This document shows positions 46,183 through 55,672 of a stretch of 64,000 bases of DNA, piece by piece. Position 1 is the stretch's first letter. Every line of letters begins with the position of its first letter. The stretch is from an uncultured Granulosicoccaceae bacterium (GTDB lineage Bacteria > Pseudomonadota > Gammaproteobacteria > Granulosicoccales > Granulosicoccaceae): positions 1 to 64,000 of the forward strand of contig CALFCF010000017.1 of assembly GCA_937951345.1 (NCBI GenBank). Reading direction: 5' to 3'. The position numbers and the translations under genes are program-made. The notes under the pieces are model-generated. The model was not told the origin of the DNA. It searched no databases and saw nothing but the letters and a program-made list of their open reading frames with translations.

Positions 46183-46728
46183 TTATATCGTGAACACCGT
46201 CTTTCGGTAATATCGCAGCTCATTTATTGACTCACGGATATCGTCCAATGCCAGATGGGTACCTGCTTTACTGAAACCCTGAAGAACATCCGGCTGCCAA
46301 CGTCGAATGACTTCTTTAATTGAACTGACATCCAGATTTCTGTAATGGAAAAACGCTTCCAGATCCGGCATCAGGCGTACCATAAAACGTCTATCCTGAC
46401 AAATACTGTTACCACACATGGGCGACGTCCCTGGCACACAGTGTTTTTGAAGAAACGCAATAGTTTCCTGCTCCGCCATGTTTAAATCATGTTGGCTCTC
46501 CCGGATACGAGCAACCAGACCGGATTGAGTGTGATGACTGGTGTTCCACTCATCCATCGAAGCAAGCACATCCTCGGGCTGATAAATCGCGATAACCGGT
46601 CCCTCCTCAATGACCTCAAGAGAAGCGTTGGTTACGATGGTTGCGATTTCGATGATACGGTCAGATTCGGGAAAAAGACCGGTCATCTCGAGATCTATCC
46701 ATATAAGATTCGATTCATCGATTGGCAT
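46183..46728 (-). CDS. orn: Oligoribonuclease
   Basis: Orn degrades 2-5 nt RNAs (including pGpG) to mononucleotides and is usually essential. The DEDDh exonuclease motifs are [19 protein letters not shown] (first Asp/Glu pair), [18 protein letters not shown] and [21 protein letters not shown] 46728 ([17 protein letters not shown]) has GGAAA upstream and matches homologues, giving 181 residues; the longer open frame to 46848 overlaps rsgA and is not used. Its divergence from rsgA is conserved in gammaproteobacteria. Confidence 0.97.
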   Translation of the reverse strand: MPIDESNLIWIDLEMTGLFPESDRIIEIATIVTNASLEVIEEGPVIAIYQPEDVLASMDEWNTSHHTQSGLVARIRESQHDLNMAEQETIAFLQKHCVPGTSPMCGNSICQDRRFMVRLMPDLEAFFHYRNLDVSSIKEVIRRWQPDVLQGFSKAGTHLALDDIRESINELRYYRKTVFTI

Positions 46729-46813
46729 AGACTTTCCAGATAGAAGTTTCCAACGTAAAGTATAGGCTAGCGTGTTCTTAAAACTGTAATCACCTAACAG
46801 TGTATCTCTTGTC

Positions 46814-47851
46814 TTGAAAATCAGGCTGCAAGCACGAGTTGTTGCCAACTTTGGCGAAGCTGTTGCTGCTCACGCTACAACCGCACGGGCACTACCCGAC
46901 GAGTCTAGCGATACCGCTCAGGAAAACCATCAATTTGAAGGCAGCCAAGACTATGCCATCGAGCCCCACACATTAATAAAAGCGGTTCCGCTCAAGCGCT
47001 TACCACTTCTGGTTGCCGGTGATTATATTGTCTGTGAGGGCTCCCTGGCAGAAGGTGTGACAGACCTTCAGGCGATCGACAATCCTAACCAACTATCTGC
47101 ACTACGCGTAACTGAATTGATCACCCGCAACAGCGTTCTGACCCGACCTGATCGAAAAGGAGGTCTGAAACCACTGGCGTCAAATTTGTCGCAGCTTGTC
47201 ATAGTGTGTGCCGCCAATCCACCGCCAGACCGGTTGTTGATAGATCAGTTTTGTGTGGTTGCAGGAAAAGAGCGTATCAGCGCGCTTATCGTTTTCAACA
47301 AGGCAGACCTGCTAAGCGATAACGATCCAACGCCGGCCGATGAGAACATCTGCGAAATTTATCAGCGAGCTGGACTCAACACCGTTGCGATGAGTACGTC
47401 TACCGGGCTCGGCTTTGAAAAATTTTGCGCGGCTCTGGAATCCAACACATCTGCGCTTGTGGGTCAGTCAGGCGTCGGAAAATCGTCGATCGTCAGCCGT
47501 CTCCTGCCTGATCAGGACATTCGGGTTGGAGAAATATCCAGACGCACCGGACTGGGCGCACACACAACCACCGTCAGCTTTTTGTATTCTCTCGGTGATA
47601 GCGGCACATTGATCGACTCGCCAGGCGTCAGACAGTTTTCAGTCAGTCATCTAGCCGAAGACGATATCGTATTTGGATTTCCTGAAATCGCAAGACTTGC
47701 CACCAGCTGCCGCTTTGCTAATTGTCGGCATGATCGGGAACCGGATTGCGCTGTCAAACAAGGTGTCAGCGACTGTGAAATAAGCAAAAGCCGATTTAGC
47801 AATTACAGCCGTTTACTCGGCGATGTTCGCTCTGGCAACTCAGATGGGTAA
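46814..47851 (+). CDS. rsgA: Ribosome small subunit-dependent GTPase A
   Basis: RsgA is a circularly permuted GTPase acting late in 30S assembly. An N-terminal OB-fold begins [16 protein letters not shown]4 precedes G1: NKAD at 162-165, GQSGVGKSS at 217-225, then DSPGVRQF (G3) at 268. The zinc site is C299, C304, H306 and C312 in [15 protein letters not shown]. The apparent start is TTG 46814, since I see no ATG that keeps the OB-fold. Residues about 25-48 form a small acidic insertion in the OB-fold. The gene lies divergent from orn, 85 bp away. Confidence 0.94.
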   Translation: MKIRLQARVVANFGEAVAAHATTARALPDESSDTAQENHQFEGSQDYAIEPHTLIKAVPLKRLPLLVAGDYIVCEGSLAEGVTDLQAIDNPNQLSALRVTELITRNSVLTRPDRKGGLKPLASNLSQLVIVCAANPPPDRLLIDQFCVVAGKERISALIVFNKADLLSDNDPTPADENICEIYQRAGLNTVAMSTSTGLGFEKFCAALESNTSALVGQSGVGKSSIVSRLLPDQDIRVGEISRRTGLGAHTTTVSFLYSLGDSGTLIDSPGVRQFSVSHLAEDDIVFGFPEIARLATSCRFANCRHDREPDCAVKQGVSDCEISKSRFSNYSRLLGDVRSGNSDG

Positions 47852-47886
47852 AAGCAAACGCCCCGGGCTTTATTAACCAGTCACTT

Positions 47887-48486
47887 TTAACCAGTCACTT
47901 CGTTGCGTTCGGAAAACGCGATGGCCAGCGTATTGCCATCTGCAAATTCGAGCTCACCGCCCATTGGAATTCCGCGAGCAATCTGAAGAACCCTTACACC
48001 ACAACGCTGCGCAATCTCAGCAAGGTAATTTGCGGTAGCCAATCCTTCAACAGTCGGATTTGTTGCTAGCGTCACTTCCTCAACAATACCTGCTTTCAGA
48101 CGCTGCTCGAACACGTCGAGCCCTAACTCCTTTGGACCGACTCCATCGAGTGGTGATAAATTCCCCATCAACACAAAGTACTGACCACCAAATGCAGTGG
48201 CTTTTTCTAACGCCATGACGTCCGCTGGTGACTCAACCACACACAGTTGCGTGTTATCGCGCTCGCTGCTGCTGCAAATACCACAGACAGTATCTTCGGT
48301 GAAGTTTCTGCATTGCGAGCAATGTCGAATGCTCTGCATGGCGAGCGTGAGGGCACTGCCGAGCCGGCTTCCTGCATCTCGCTCGTGCTGTAGTAGGTGC
48401 AGCGCCATGCGCTGGGCGGATTTTGGCCCCACACCCGGCAGGCAACGCAACCCGTCAACCAAGTCTTGCAACAGAGTGTCAGCCAT
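47887..48486 (-). CDS. recR: Recombination protein RecR
   Basis: RecR (199 residues) acts with RecO in loading RecA at gaps. It begins with a helix-hairpin-helix region (LVDGLRCLPGVGPKSAQRMALHLL). The zinc finger is CSQCRNFTEDTVCGIC, and the Toprim domain carries LCVVESPADVMALEKA and YFVLMGNLSPLDGVGP. The C-terminal ARGIPMGGELEFADGNTLAIAF is also typical. It forms the standard dnaX-ybaB-recR operon, 11 bp after ybaB. Confidence 0.98.
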   Translation of the reverse strand: MADTLLQDLVDGLRCLPGVGPKSAQRMALHLLQHERDAGSRLGSALTLAMQSIRHCSQCRNFTEDTVCGICSSSERDNTQLCVVESPADVMALEKATAFGGQYFVLMGNLSPLDGVGPKELGLDVFEQRLKAGIVEEVTLATNPTVEGLATANYLAEIAQRCGVRVLQIARGIPMGGELEFADGNTLAIAFSERNEVTG

Positions 48487-48497
48487 AATATTTGTAT

Positions 48498-48821
48498 CTA
48501 AAACGGGAGTTGCATACCGGGCGGCAAGTTCAGGCCACCGGCCAACCCACCCATTTTGTCTTTGGACGCCTGATCAACACGATGACTGGCATCGTTGACA
48601 GCAGCAGCGACCAGATCTTCCAACATATCCTTGTCGTCACCGACCAGACTATCGTCGATGGAAACCTTGAGCAGTTCGTGGCGTCCGTTCATTACAACTT
48701 TAACCAACCCGCCGCCACTGGCACCTTCGACTTCCATTTCGGCAATTTCCTGTTGCGCTTTTTGCATGTCCTCCTGCATCTTCTGGGCTTGCTTCATCAA
48801 ATTGCCAATACCACCTTTCAT
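48498..48821 (-). CDS. ybaB: YbaB/EbfC nucleoid-associated protein
   Basis: A 107-residue DNA-binding protein of the YbaB/EbfC family, which forms dimers on DNA and helps compact the nucleoid. The N-terminus [33 protein letters not shown] and the central [24 protein letters not shown] are the family pattern, and the C-terminal Gly/Leu/Pro tail is typical. It lies 70 bp downstream of dnaX and directly before recR, an almost universal arrangement. Confidence 0.97.
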   Translation of the reverse strand: MKGGIGNLMKQAQKMQEDMQKAQQEIAEMEVEGASGGGLVKVVMNGRHELLKVSIDDSLVGDDKDMLEDLVAAAVNDASHRVDQASKDKMGGLAGGLNLPPGMQLPF

Positions 48822-48891
48822 ATCCGGTCTCCTGTGTCAGTCGGCAACGGGTCTGTGTTCACTACCGAATCGGTTGTGCAGCATCTGAGGG

Positions 48892-50691
48892 TTATGCTGT
48901 ACCGAGTGGTTGAATACTGTCTTTTTCCACCTGGCCCTCAACCCGGTCGAGTAAAGTCTGCACCAGAGGATCAGACGCAATCGACGCCTCTGCGCTCTTT
49001 AAGGCCTCCTGACGAATATGCTCTCGCTTCTCTGTCAGTGTTTCACTGTTGTGGCTGGTTGTCACTATGTCCAGACTGACAGGCATACCGGTGTACTCGG
49101 CAATCGACTGTTGTAAGCGCTTTTGCTCATTCGGACGATTCAAATCCTCATGCCGTTCGGCGATAGATAAGCTCAGGCGCCCATCGTTGAGTTCGAGGAA
49201 CCCGACATTGGCGGCCAGTTCAACAGCCATGCCGCTAAGTGATAATTGTTCAACCACATCAAGCCAGTTAGCCCGCGTGAGCGTGATTTGCGCAGCGGTA
49301 CTTCTTGTAGCGTCTTGGGCGTGATTACTAGCATCCTGATTAACCGGGGAGTTTGAAGCACTCGCCGGCACAGCAGTTACATCCACGGCTTGCGAAGGCT
49401 GCGGGTTAACGTCTGTTTTCGGTAATTTCTCACTGACAGTTTTGGCAATTTGCAGAGATTCTGCAGACTGTGGCTGCGGACTATTGGTCAACCGGTTCTG
49501 TGTTCCAGGATCATCTACAGCAGTAGCGCCGGACACACTGGAGCTAACTGATGCTTCAGACGACTCTTCGGCGTCAGGCGCTGACGGCTGCTCTGCATCG
49601 CCAACAGCCTGGCGGAAAAACAGCAGACGCAACAACGTCATCTCAAACGAATCTCTGGCAAAGGGCGCTAACGACAAATCGCGCTGCCCCTGCAAACAGA
49701 TGTCGTAATACAGTTGCACCTGTTCCGGTGTCAGCAAACCGCTGATAGCACCCAGACTATCAGCACCCCAGTTCGCATCAGTATCACGCGCACCCGGCAC
49801 TAACTGCACAATGGCAACCTGATGCAGTATCGACAGAAAATCAGCCAGCATCTGTCGGTAATCTGGAGCAAATTCATCCATAGTTGCCACCTGCTCCATG
49901 GCTGCAGCTGCCTCCCCTCTGGCGACTGTTTCAAGCAAACCAGTTATGCGTTGCGGCGACAGGATGCCGAGCATTTGCTCCACCACACTACTGGTGACGG
50001 ACCCTTCACCCATCGAAACCATTTGTTCCACCAGACTGAGACTGTCACGCACACTGCCCTCCGCAACACGGGCAACGTATTGCAACGCAGCAGGTTCAAA
50101 ATCAATGTTTTCCTGAGTAAGAATATGATCCAGATGTTTTGCCAGTAACGAGTCCGGCATCGCCTTCAAGTTGAATTGTAAGCAACGCGACAAAATAGTC
50201 GCTGGCAACTTTTTGGTTTCGGTAGTCGCCAGAATAAATTTAACGTGTGCCGGGGGTTCTTCAAGTGTCTTGAGCAGCGCATTAAAACTGCTGTTTGAGA
50301 ACATATGCACCTCGTCTATCAGGTACACCTTGTAGCGACCACTGGTTGGCGCATAGTGCGAGTTCTCGAGCAACTCGCGGGTATTGTCAACGCCATTGTT
50401 AGACGCTGCATCGACTTCGATCAAATCGAGAAAACGCCCGGCGCTAATATCCGTACAAACACTGCATTCGCCACAGGGCTCTGCCGTCACCCCGGTTTCA
50501 CAGTTCAGACTCTTGGCAAAAATGCGGGCTATTGTGGTCTTACCGACACCACGGATACCGGTAAAGAGGTAGGCATGATGCAGTCGATCATTTTGCAGGG
50601 CGTTTACCAGAGCCTTAACGACATGCTCCTGCCCGACTAGATCTGCAAATGTTTGCGGTCGCCACTTGCGGGCGAGCACCTGATAACTCAA
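48892..50691 (-). CDS. dnaX: DNA polymerase III subunit gamma/tau
   Basis: DnaX is the clamp-loader ATPase. It begins MSYQVLARKWRPQTFADLVGQEHV and has the Walker A GIRGVGKTTIARIFAKS, the zinc module CGECSVC, Walker B YLIDEVHMFS and the SRC arginine-finger region LSRCLQFNLKAM. After about residue 365 a Ser/Thr/Pro-rich linker leads to a tau-like C-terminal region (TRANWLDVVEQLSLSGMAVELAANVGFLEL). I did not see an A-run frameshift signal, so production of a separate gamma by slippage is not evident. It lies downstream of the SRP RNA gene. Confidence 0.96.
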   Translation of the reverse strand: MSYQVLARKWRPQTFADLVGQEHVVKALVNALQNDRLHHAYLFTGIRGVGKTTIARIFAKSLNCETGVTAEPCGECSVCTDISAGRFLDLIEVDAASNNGVDNTRELLENSHYAPTSGRYKVYLIDEVHMFSNSSFNALLKTLEEPPAHVKFILATTETKKLPATILSRCLQFNLKAMPDSLLAKHLDHILTQENIDFEPAALQYVARVAEGSVRDSLSLVEQMVSMGEGSVTSSVVEQMLGILSPQRITGLLETVARGEAAAAMEQVATMDEFAPDYRQMLADFLSILHQVAIVQLVPGARDTDANWGADSLGAISGLLTPEQVQLYYDICLQGQRDLSLAPFARDSFEMTLLRLLFFRQAVGDAEQPSAPDAEESSEASVSSSVSGATAVDDPGTQNRLTNSPQPQSAESLQIAKTVSEKLPKTDVNPQPSQAVDVTAVPASASNSPVNQDASNHAQDATRSTAAQITLTRANWLDVVEQLSLSGMAVELAANVGFLELNDGRLSLSIAERHEDLNRPNEQKRLQQSIAEYTGMPVSLDIVTTSHNSETLTEKREHIRQEALKSAEASIASDPLVQTLLDRVEGQVEKDSIQPLGTA

Positions 50692-51103
50692 CGTTGGCTG
50701 CCTACTTTAATCATTGGAAGACGACAGTTAAGGTATGTCTGGCCTTTGTACTTTGGCGTCATTTTACGGAATTCGAGCAGACTGCGAAGTATAAGCATGA
50801 GTACGCGGGCATACATCCCTTGATTACGAGCACATTCAACCACCTGCCGGGGAGCATTTACCCTAACGGCGATTGAATGTTGGCATAAGGATACCCTGTT
50901 TCTGCAAGCGATTCAGAATCAAAGCGGTATGACCGGGAAAACGCCGGGAAAACAATCTGTAACAATCTGAAAGTCAAAAAACGGCATCTAACGGTGGGCA
51001 AACGGCGTCAGCGGCAACCAGCGGTAATGTAACCACGGTAATCACAGCGACTTGTGGATAATTTTGGCTCGTATCAGCAGGAAAAACGGTAACAAAAAGG
51101 CGC
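50692..51103. other. Region between SRP RNA and dnaX
   Basis: About 410 bp with no recognisable gene. It contains a stretch of loosely repeated AACGGC / GGTAA motifs around 50930-51060. The dnaX promoter should be here. Confidence 0.4.
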
Positions 51104-51205
51104 TTCGCACCAGCTACATCCCGGCACCCGATTTCACTGCCGCCGCTGCTCCCTTCCGGGCCTGACGGGGTTAGCAGATGATCGTCGCGGGAGAGCCGAT
51201 GCGAA
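51104..51205 (-). ncRNA. ffs: Signal recognition particle 4.5S RNA
   Basis: The minus-strand RNA has the SRP domain IV hairpin with the conserved core CAGGCCCGGAAGGGAGCAGC, and the distal helix pairs TCTCCCGCGACG with the GGTGCCGGGATGTAGCTGG side. Its ends TTCGCATC and GGTGCGAA close the terminal stem. A T-run (CTTTTTG) follows directly, so the terminal stem also serves as terminator. The place upstream of dnaX is conserved in many proteobacteria. The RNA works with Ffh in co-translational membrane targeting. Confidence 0.95.
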
Positions 51206-51349
51206 ACACCAGCATATAAGATAGCGTCTTTCGCACGTAACGTACATGAAATATTTAGTTGGTAGTGTTTATCCGTTAACTTGATGCAAACGGACCGTTA
51301 AAAAACGCAATTCAATCCGTGTAATCGGGCTCTAACCGTCCGGCTTGGG

Positions 51350-51355
51350 TATAAT
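51350..51355 (+). promoter_or_regulatory. Candidate -10 box of the phoB promoter
   Basis: A perfect TATAAT lies about 85 bp before the phoB ATG. The sequence 17 bases upstream (GGGCTC) is a poor -35, which would fit an activator-dependent promoter, but no convincing PhoB box was seen. Confidence 0.4.
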
Positions 51356-51440
51356 CGCGGCGAAGTTCCACCCTGAGCGCTTTTCTAACCCGGTTCCATT
51401 GCATTCACATTCCCAAACCAGATGAAGAAAAGGACCAGCA

Positions 51441-52127
51441 ATGAGCAAGCGTGTATTGGTTGTCGAAGACGAACCGGCTATCGCTGAAATGCTCGTGGTA
51501 TCGCTTGAGCGCAACGGATTCGATGCGATACTTGCGCAGGACTCGTCAGAGGCGAAAGAGGTACTGGCCAACCATACTGTCGATATTGCACTGATTGACT
51601 GGATGCTACCTGGTACCAATGGCATAGAATTGATCAGACATGTACGTGCTGACGAAGTCACCCGCAGTCTACCGATCATAATGTTGACAGCCCGGGGAGA
51701 GGAATCGGACATTACCACCGGTCTGGATGCCGGTGCCGACGATTATGTGTCGAAGCCTTTTTCGCCGCAGGAGCTGAATTCACGAATAAATGCACTGCTT
51801 CGACGCAGTGAATCGCTGGGCAAAGAAATCATCACCCATGGCGAGCTCGTGTGTGACTGCACAGCTCATCGAGTCACAGCTGGATCTACAGTGCTGGAAC
51901 TGGGGCACACAGAATTCAAGCTACTCGAGTTTCTGATGCGGCATCCGGAACGGGTTTATACACGCGGACAGCTGCTCGATCATGTTTGGGGGCGTGGCAA
52001 ATACATTGAAGAGCGCACCGTTGACGTGCATATACTACGCTTGAGAAAACTTCTGAAACCCCAGGGCATGGACACACTCATTCAGACCGTGCGAGGCGCG
52101 GGCTACAGATTTTCCGGAACAGCCTGA
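51441..52127 (+). CDS. phoB: Phosphate regulon response regulator PhoB
   Basis: PhoB is the DNA-binding regulator of the phosphate-starvation response. The receiver domain has acidic pocket residues in VVEDEPAIAEML, phosphoacceptor Asp53 (LIDWMLPG) and Lys in DYVSKPFSPQEL. The winged-helix output domain ends with VYTRGQLLDHVWGRGKYIEERTVDVHILRLRKLL, the PhoB/OmpR recognition region. Length (228) is standard. AAGGA lies nine bases before the ATG. It is followed by phoR and the pst genes on the same strand. Confidence 0.96.
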   Translation: MSKRVLVVEDEPAIAEMLVVSLERNGFDAILAQDSSEAKEVLANHTVDIALIDWMLPGTNGIELIRHVRADEVTRSLPIIMLTARGEESDITTGLDAGADDYVSKPFSPQELNSRINALLRRSESLGKEIITHGELVCDCTAHRVTAGSTVLELGHTEFKLLEFLMRHPERVYTRGQLLDHVWGRGKYIEERTVDVHILRLRKLLKPQGMDTLIQTVRGAGYRFSGTA

Positions 52128-52162
52128 TAGACCATGAGATTTCAAGCAAGGACACGATTTAA

Positions 52163-53713
52163 TTGAAATCGTGGATCGAAGAATGCTGGATCTTGCTGAC
52201 GGTTATCGCGGCAGGTCTGACGGTATCGCTGCTTCTCGGATTTAAGTTGTGGGGGCTTGTGGTGGTCTTGATAGCTTATGCCGTCTGGGGTATTCACCGT
52301 CTGCACGTGCTGAAAAGCTGGTTGGAAAAAGGTGCAGAAACCGCCCTGACACCGGACACCAATGGTCTGCTGGATACGATTGTTCAGTTGGTCCACCGCA
52401 GCAAACGTAGTGAGCGACGGCATCGCGGCATGCTGCAGAGAACCATCCGTGAATTCAACACATTGGCGAGTGAGCTGCCGGACGCAACCGTGGTATTGGA
52501 TGAGCGCTGGCAAATTCGCTGGTGTAATGCCACAGCAGAAACGTTGTTCGGCCTTTCGCTCAGCCGTGATGATGGCAGTCGCATCGACAATCTGATACGC
52601 GCACCGGAATTCACCGCTTTCCTCGAATCCGCCAAAACTGATCGCGCAGAGCTGGAATTCCCGTCGCCGGTTAGTGTCCGCACCACACTTCTGATGACTT
52701 GCCTGCCTGCCAGTGAAAGTCAGTTTCTGCTTATCGGCCGTGACATCACCGAGCAAGCGCAGTTACGTGAAATGCGCAAAGCCTTTGTTGCCGATGTTTC
52801 GCATGAGCTGCGTACCCCGCTAACTGTTATCCAGGGGCATGTTGAAATGATGCTCAACGATGATACAGATGACATCAATCAAAGCAACCAGCTTGCATTG
52901 AAGCGAATTAACGAGCAAAGCGGTCGCATGAAAACCATTGTTGAAGACTTGCTGACACTTTCACGACTTGAAAGCTACAAGTTAACCAGCGAAGAAGGTG
53001 AATGGGTAAATCTTGGTTCACTGGTGCGTGGTTTGATAAACGATCTCTCCATGAGAAGTCCCGATAGTCATCATGTCTTCAATCTGTTGCTGGATGAAAA
53101 CCTGGTTGTTAAAGGCATTGAACAGGAATTACACAGCTGTTGTCAGAACCTGATACAGAATGCGATTGCGTATACGCCTGACGGTACGCAGATTGACATT
53201 GAATGGCGACGTGCACAGGCACAGGAGCAGTACCCGCAGCCAGCGGGACAGCCAGACGCGAAAAACACGGCCACCAATGAATGGCGCCCGACCAATCTTG
53301 CCGAACCCGTCAGCGAGACACTGGCTGCATGGTTGATTGTCCGGGATTATGGGCCGGGTATCGAGAAAGAACATTTACCGCGTTTGAGTGAGCGTTTCTA
53401 TCGCGCCGACAAAGCACGATCACGCTCCACCGGCGGCACAGGTCTTGGCCTTGCCATCGTCAAGCACATCGCACAACGCCACGGCGGCCAGCTGCTGATT
53501 GCCAGTCAGCTTGGCACCGGATCGCAGTTCACAGTAGGAATACCGCAGGGTAGAATAAATTCTGCTGATAGTGCGGCACCCCCTGCAGACGAAATTAAAG
53601 GGTTCGGTGCCTCAAACGACTTACATTCGACCGACCAGCTCAAGGCGGCCGAAGAGCGACCAACAACCCCGGAAACGCCAACAGACTCTGATAAATACAG
53701 TCCGTCCAGCTAG
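52163..53713 (+). CDS. phoR: Phosphate regulon sensor histidine kinase PhoR
   Basis: PhoR phosphorylates PhoB when phosphate is scarce and is held inactive by Pst/PhoU. Two N-terminal membrane segments (about 8-45) are followed by a charged linker, a PAS domain (LDERWQIRWCNATAETLFGLS), HisKA with His214 in DVSHELRTPLTVIQGH, and the ATPase boxes NAIAYTPDG, VRDYGPGIEKEHLPRLSERF and STGGTGLGLAIVKHI. It probably starts at TTG 52163, with AAGGA ten bases upstream and no in-frame ATG before the helices. A 50-residue Ser/Pro-rich tail after the kinase domain is not usual in PhoR. Confidence 0.94.
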   Translation: MKSWIEECWILLTVIAAGLTVSLLLGFKLWGLVVVLIAYAVWGIHRLHVLKSWLEKGAETALTPDTNGLLDTIVQLVHRSKRSERRHRGMLQRTIREFNTLASELPDATVVLDERWQIRWCNATAETLFGLSLSRDDGSRIDNLIRAPEFTAFLESAKTDRAELEFPSPVSVRTTLLMTCLPASESQFLLIGRDITEQAQLREMRKAFVADVSHELRTPLTVIQGHVEMMLNDDTDDINQSNQLALKRINEQSGRMKTIVEDLLTLSRLESYKLTSEEGEWVNLGSLVRGLINDLSMRSPDSHHVFNLLLDENLVVKGIEQELHSCCQNLIQNAIAYTPDGTQIDIEWRRAQAQEQYPQPAGQPDAKNTATNEWRPTNLAEPVSETLAAWLIVRDYGPGIEKEHLPRLSERFYRADKARSRSTGGTGLGLAIVKHIAQRHGGQLLIASQLGTGSQFTVGIPQGRINSADSAAPPADEIKGFGASNDLHSTDQLKAAEERPTTPETPTDSDKYSPSS

Positions 53714-53965
53714 GCCACTCCTTAACTCAAGTGACTGCATTGACTGTTGCAACTATTTTGTTAATCCACTGTTTTGCCACGAAAAGGCGGCTTTCTGCTC
53801 GGGCAGCCACACGGATCAATCTTATTTCCGATCAACAAAGGCTGACTACTCAGGGCCCCCTCAGCCATCACCCACAAGGTGCAACAGTCTATGCACCCAG
53901 TTTGAAATCTCTGATACCGAAGCGCCAAGAAGCATATATTTACTACATTTTGTGATCCTGCGATC

Positions 53966-54005
53966 ATTTCACCGAAGCTTCACGCGGCTTTAACACGGTT
54001 GTCAT
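53966..54005 (+). promoter_or_regulatory. Candidate tandem PhoB boxes of the pst promoter
   Basis: Four 7-bp units in exact 11-bp phase (ATTTCAC, GCTTCAC, CTTTAAC, TTGTCAT) resemble the PhoB half-site CTGTCAT, the last matching 6 of 7. A possible -10, CAATAT, starts about 10 bases after the last unit, as in known PhoB promoters. The first three units are degenerate. The location ahead of pstS supports the call. Confidence 0.5.
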
Positions 54006-54134
54006 ATTCGGCCCCCAATATTCACGTTGTAGGCAACGCATACAGGTGCTCGCAATCCACCCGACAACCCTTTGGTCACGGTAGCTGGCATCGAATTTTT
54101 TATAGATTTTAATTTGTCGCTACGGAGACAATCC

Positions 54135-55172
54135 ATGTTTAATCGTTTAGCCAGCTGTTCTTGTGCTGCACTTATGCTTGCATCCGCGCCGCTCATGGCG
54201 CGCGACAACATAAGTATTGTCGGTTCATCCACTGTATTCCCTTTCGCAACGGTAGTTGCCGAACGATTTGGAAAAATAACTGATTTCAAAACACCGACAA
54301 TCGAGTCAACTGGCTCTGGTGGTGGCATGAAGTTATTTTGTAAAGGGCTCGGTGTTGATACACCTGACGTTACAAATTCCTCCAGACGCATCAAGAAAAG
54401 TGAATTTGATCAATGTCAAACAAATGGTGTTACAGACATAGTCGAAGCGCTGATAGGTTACGACGGTATAGCCGTAGCTAACTCAAACAAATCAGAACAA
54501 CTAACGCTTACTCGTAAAGATCTGTTTCTTGCACTTGCCAAAGACGTTCCTGATCCAGCCGGTGGCGATTCAACAGTCGCTAATCCGTACAAAACCTGGA
54601 AGGACGTCAATCCTGAACTACCCGATCTTGCAATTGAAGTACTGGGTCCACCACCCACGTCAGGTACCCGCGATGCTTTCGTAGAATTGGCTATGGAAGG
54701 CGGTTGCAAGACGTTCGATTTCATCAAAGCGATGAAAAACAGCGATAAGAATGCTTATAAAGGACTTTGCCACACCATTCGTGAAGACGGAGCTTACGTC
54801 GAAGCAGGTGAAAACGATAATCTAATTGTGCAGAAGCTGGAAGCTAATCCGGATGCATTGGGTATTTTCGGTTTCAGTTTTCTGGAGCAAAATTCTGACA
54901 AAGTACAAAGCTCAGTAATCGAGGGTTTTGAGGCAGATTTCGATGCAATCGCCGATGGTGACTACCCGATCTCCCGTCCACTGTACTTCTACGTCAAGAA
55001 GCAACACATCGGTACGGTTCCGGGCATAAAGGAATATCTGGATGAATTCACCAGCGACGGTGCATGGGGTGAAGATGGATATCTTGCAGATAAAGGTATG
55101 ATTCCATTAAGCGACGACGAGCGTTCTGCGATGAGCGCGTCCGTTAAGGGTCTGGAATCATTGTCACTGTAG
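54135..55172 (+). CDS. pstS: Phosphate ABC transporter substrate-binding protein PstS
   Basis: PstS is the periplasmic phosphate-binding protein of the high-affinity Pst system. The signal peptide is MFNRLASCSCAALMLASAPLMA. The binding-site motifs are IVGSSTVFPFA, ESTGSGGGMKLFC and PPPTSGTRDAFVELA. ATG 54135 has GGAG seven bases upstream; the frame is open to 54072 but that would spoil the signal peptide. It belongs to the larger PstS branch with a family length near 345 residues. A strong terminator lies about 130 bp downstream, so pstS can be expressed above pstCAB. Confidence 0.95.
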   Translation: MFNRLASCSCAALMLASAPLMARDNISIVGSSTVFPFATVVAERFGKITDFKTPTIESTGSGGGMKLFCKGLGVDTPDVTNSSRRIKKSEFDQCQTNGVTDIVEALIGYDGIAVANSNKSEQLTLTRKDLFLALAKDVPDPAGGDSTVANPYKTWKDVNPELPDLAIEVLGPPPTSGTRDAFVELAMEGGCKTFDFIKAMKNSDKNAYKGLCHTIREDGAYVEAGENDNLIVQKLEANPDALGIFGFSFLEQNSDKVQSSVIEGFEADFDAIADGDYPISRPLYFYVKKQHIGTVPGIKEYLDEFTSDGAWGEDGYLADKGMIPLSDDERSAMSASVKGLESLSL

Positions 55173-55672
55173 TTATCGCTGAAGTTATCGCTGACGTATA
55201 ACGTTTGAAATAGTTTTGCTTTGCGCAGCGCTGGCAGTATCGATGTACAGAAGGCCTGTTCTGCCGCCAGAGGATGCCGCAAAGCAGATCTTTAATTAAA
55301 AAAGAGGTGGTTCAATAAGAACCTCCTCTTTTCGTTTACTATAAATTGCAGAATTTTTGATGTTTGTTGGTATGTTTGTCGGTATAAATGAGCGACATAA
55401 GCCCCGACCATCAACAAACCTGTCGCAAACAAAATTTCTGCAGCAGCCCGATCAAGCTGTTCGAGATTTACCACAGTCATATAAGCGAGATATCCGCGAG
55501 CGGTTACTGTGTAGAATACAGGGTCAATGACATCGATCGATTGAATTGCAAATCAATTGGCTAAATCGATCACCGGAAAAAGTTTGCCTAAATCGCTGTG
55601 CCGGCACGACAATGATGAAACCGGCCTGGCTATACTCGATCTTGCTGTTGTTTTACTGACATTTTCTAAGGT
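55173..55672. other. pstS-pstC spacer
   Basis: About 500 bp. It contains the terminator listed separately. A 62-codon minus-strand frame (55292-55480) with one hydrophobic segment runs through that hairpin and has no good ribosome site, so I do not call it a gene. A second promoter for pstC may lie here, but I could not define it. Confidence 0.45.
55300..55332 (+). terminator. Rho-independent terminator after pstS
   Basis: AAAAGAGG-T-GGTTC pairs with GAACC-T-CCTCTTTT around a 5-base loop, followed by CGTTT. The strong stem and T-run fit an intrinsic terminator between pstS and pstC. Partial read-through would set a high PstS to PstCAB ratio. Confidence 0.85.

Noticed and set aside
46729-46848. 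Extended N-terminus for Orn
   Set aside because: It would overlap rsgA and adds non-conserved residues. ATG 46728 has a ribosome site and matches the family start.
48892-50691. Programmed frameshift in dnaX producing a short gamma subunit
   Set aside because: No slippery A-run with a downstream stem was seen at the expected place; the frame simply continues to a tau-like end.
51206-51440. PhoB box upstream of phoB
   Set aside because: No pair of phased CTGTCAT-like units was found; only a TATAAT is convincing.
55292-55480. A 62-codon minus-strand frame with one hydrophobic segment
   Set aside because: It runs through the pstS terminator hairpin, lacks a good ribosome site, and has no recognisable family.
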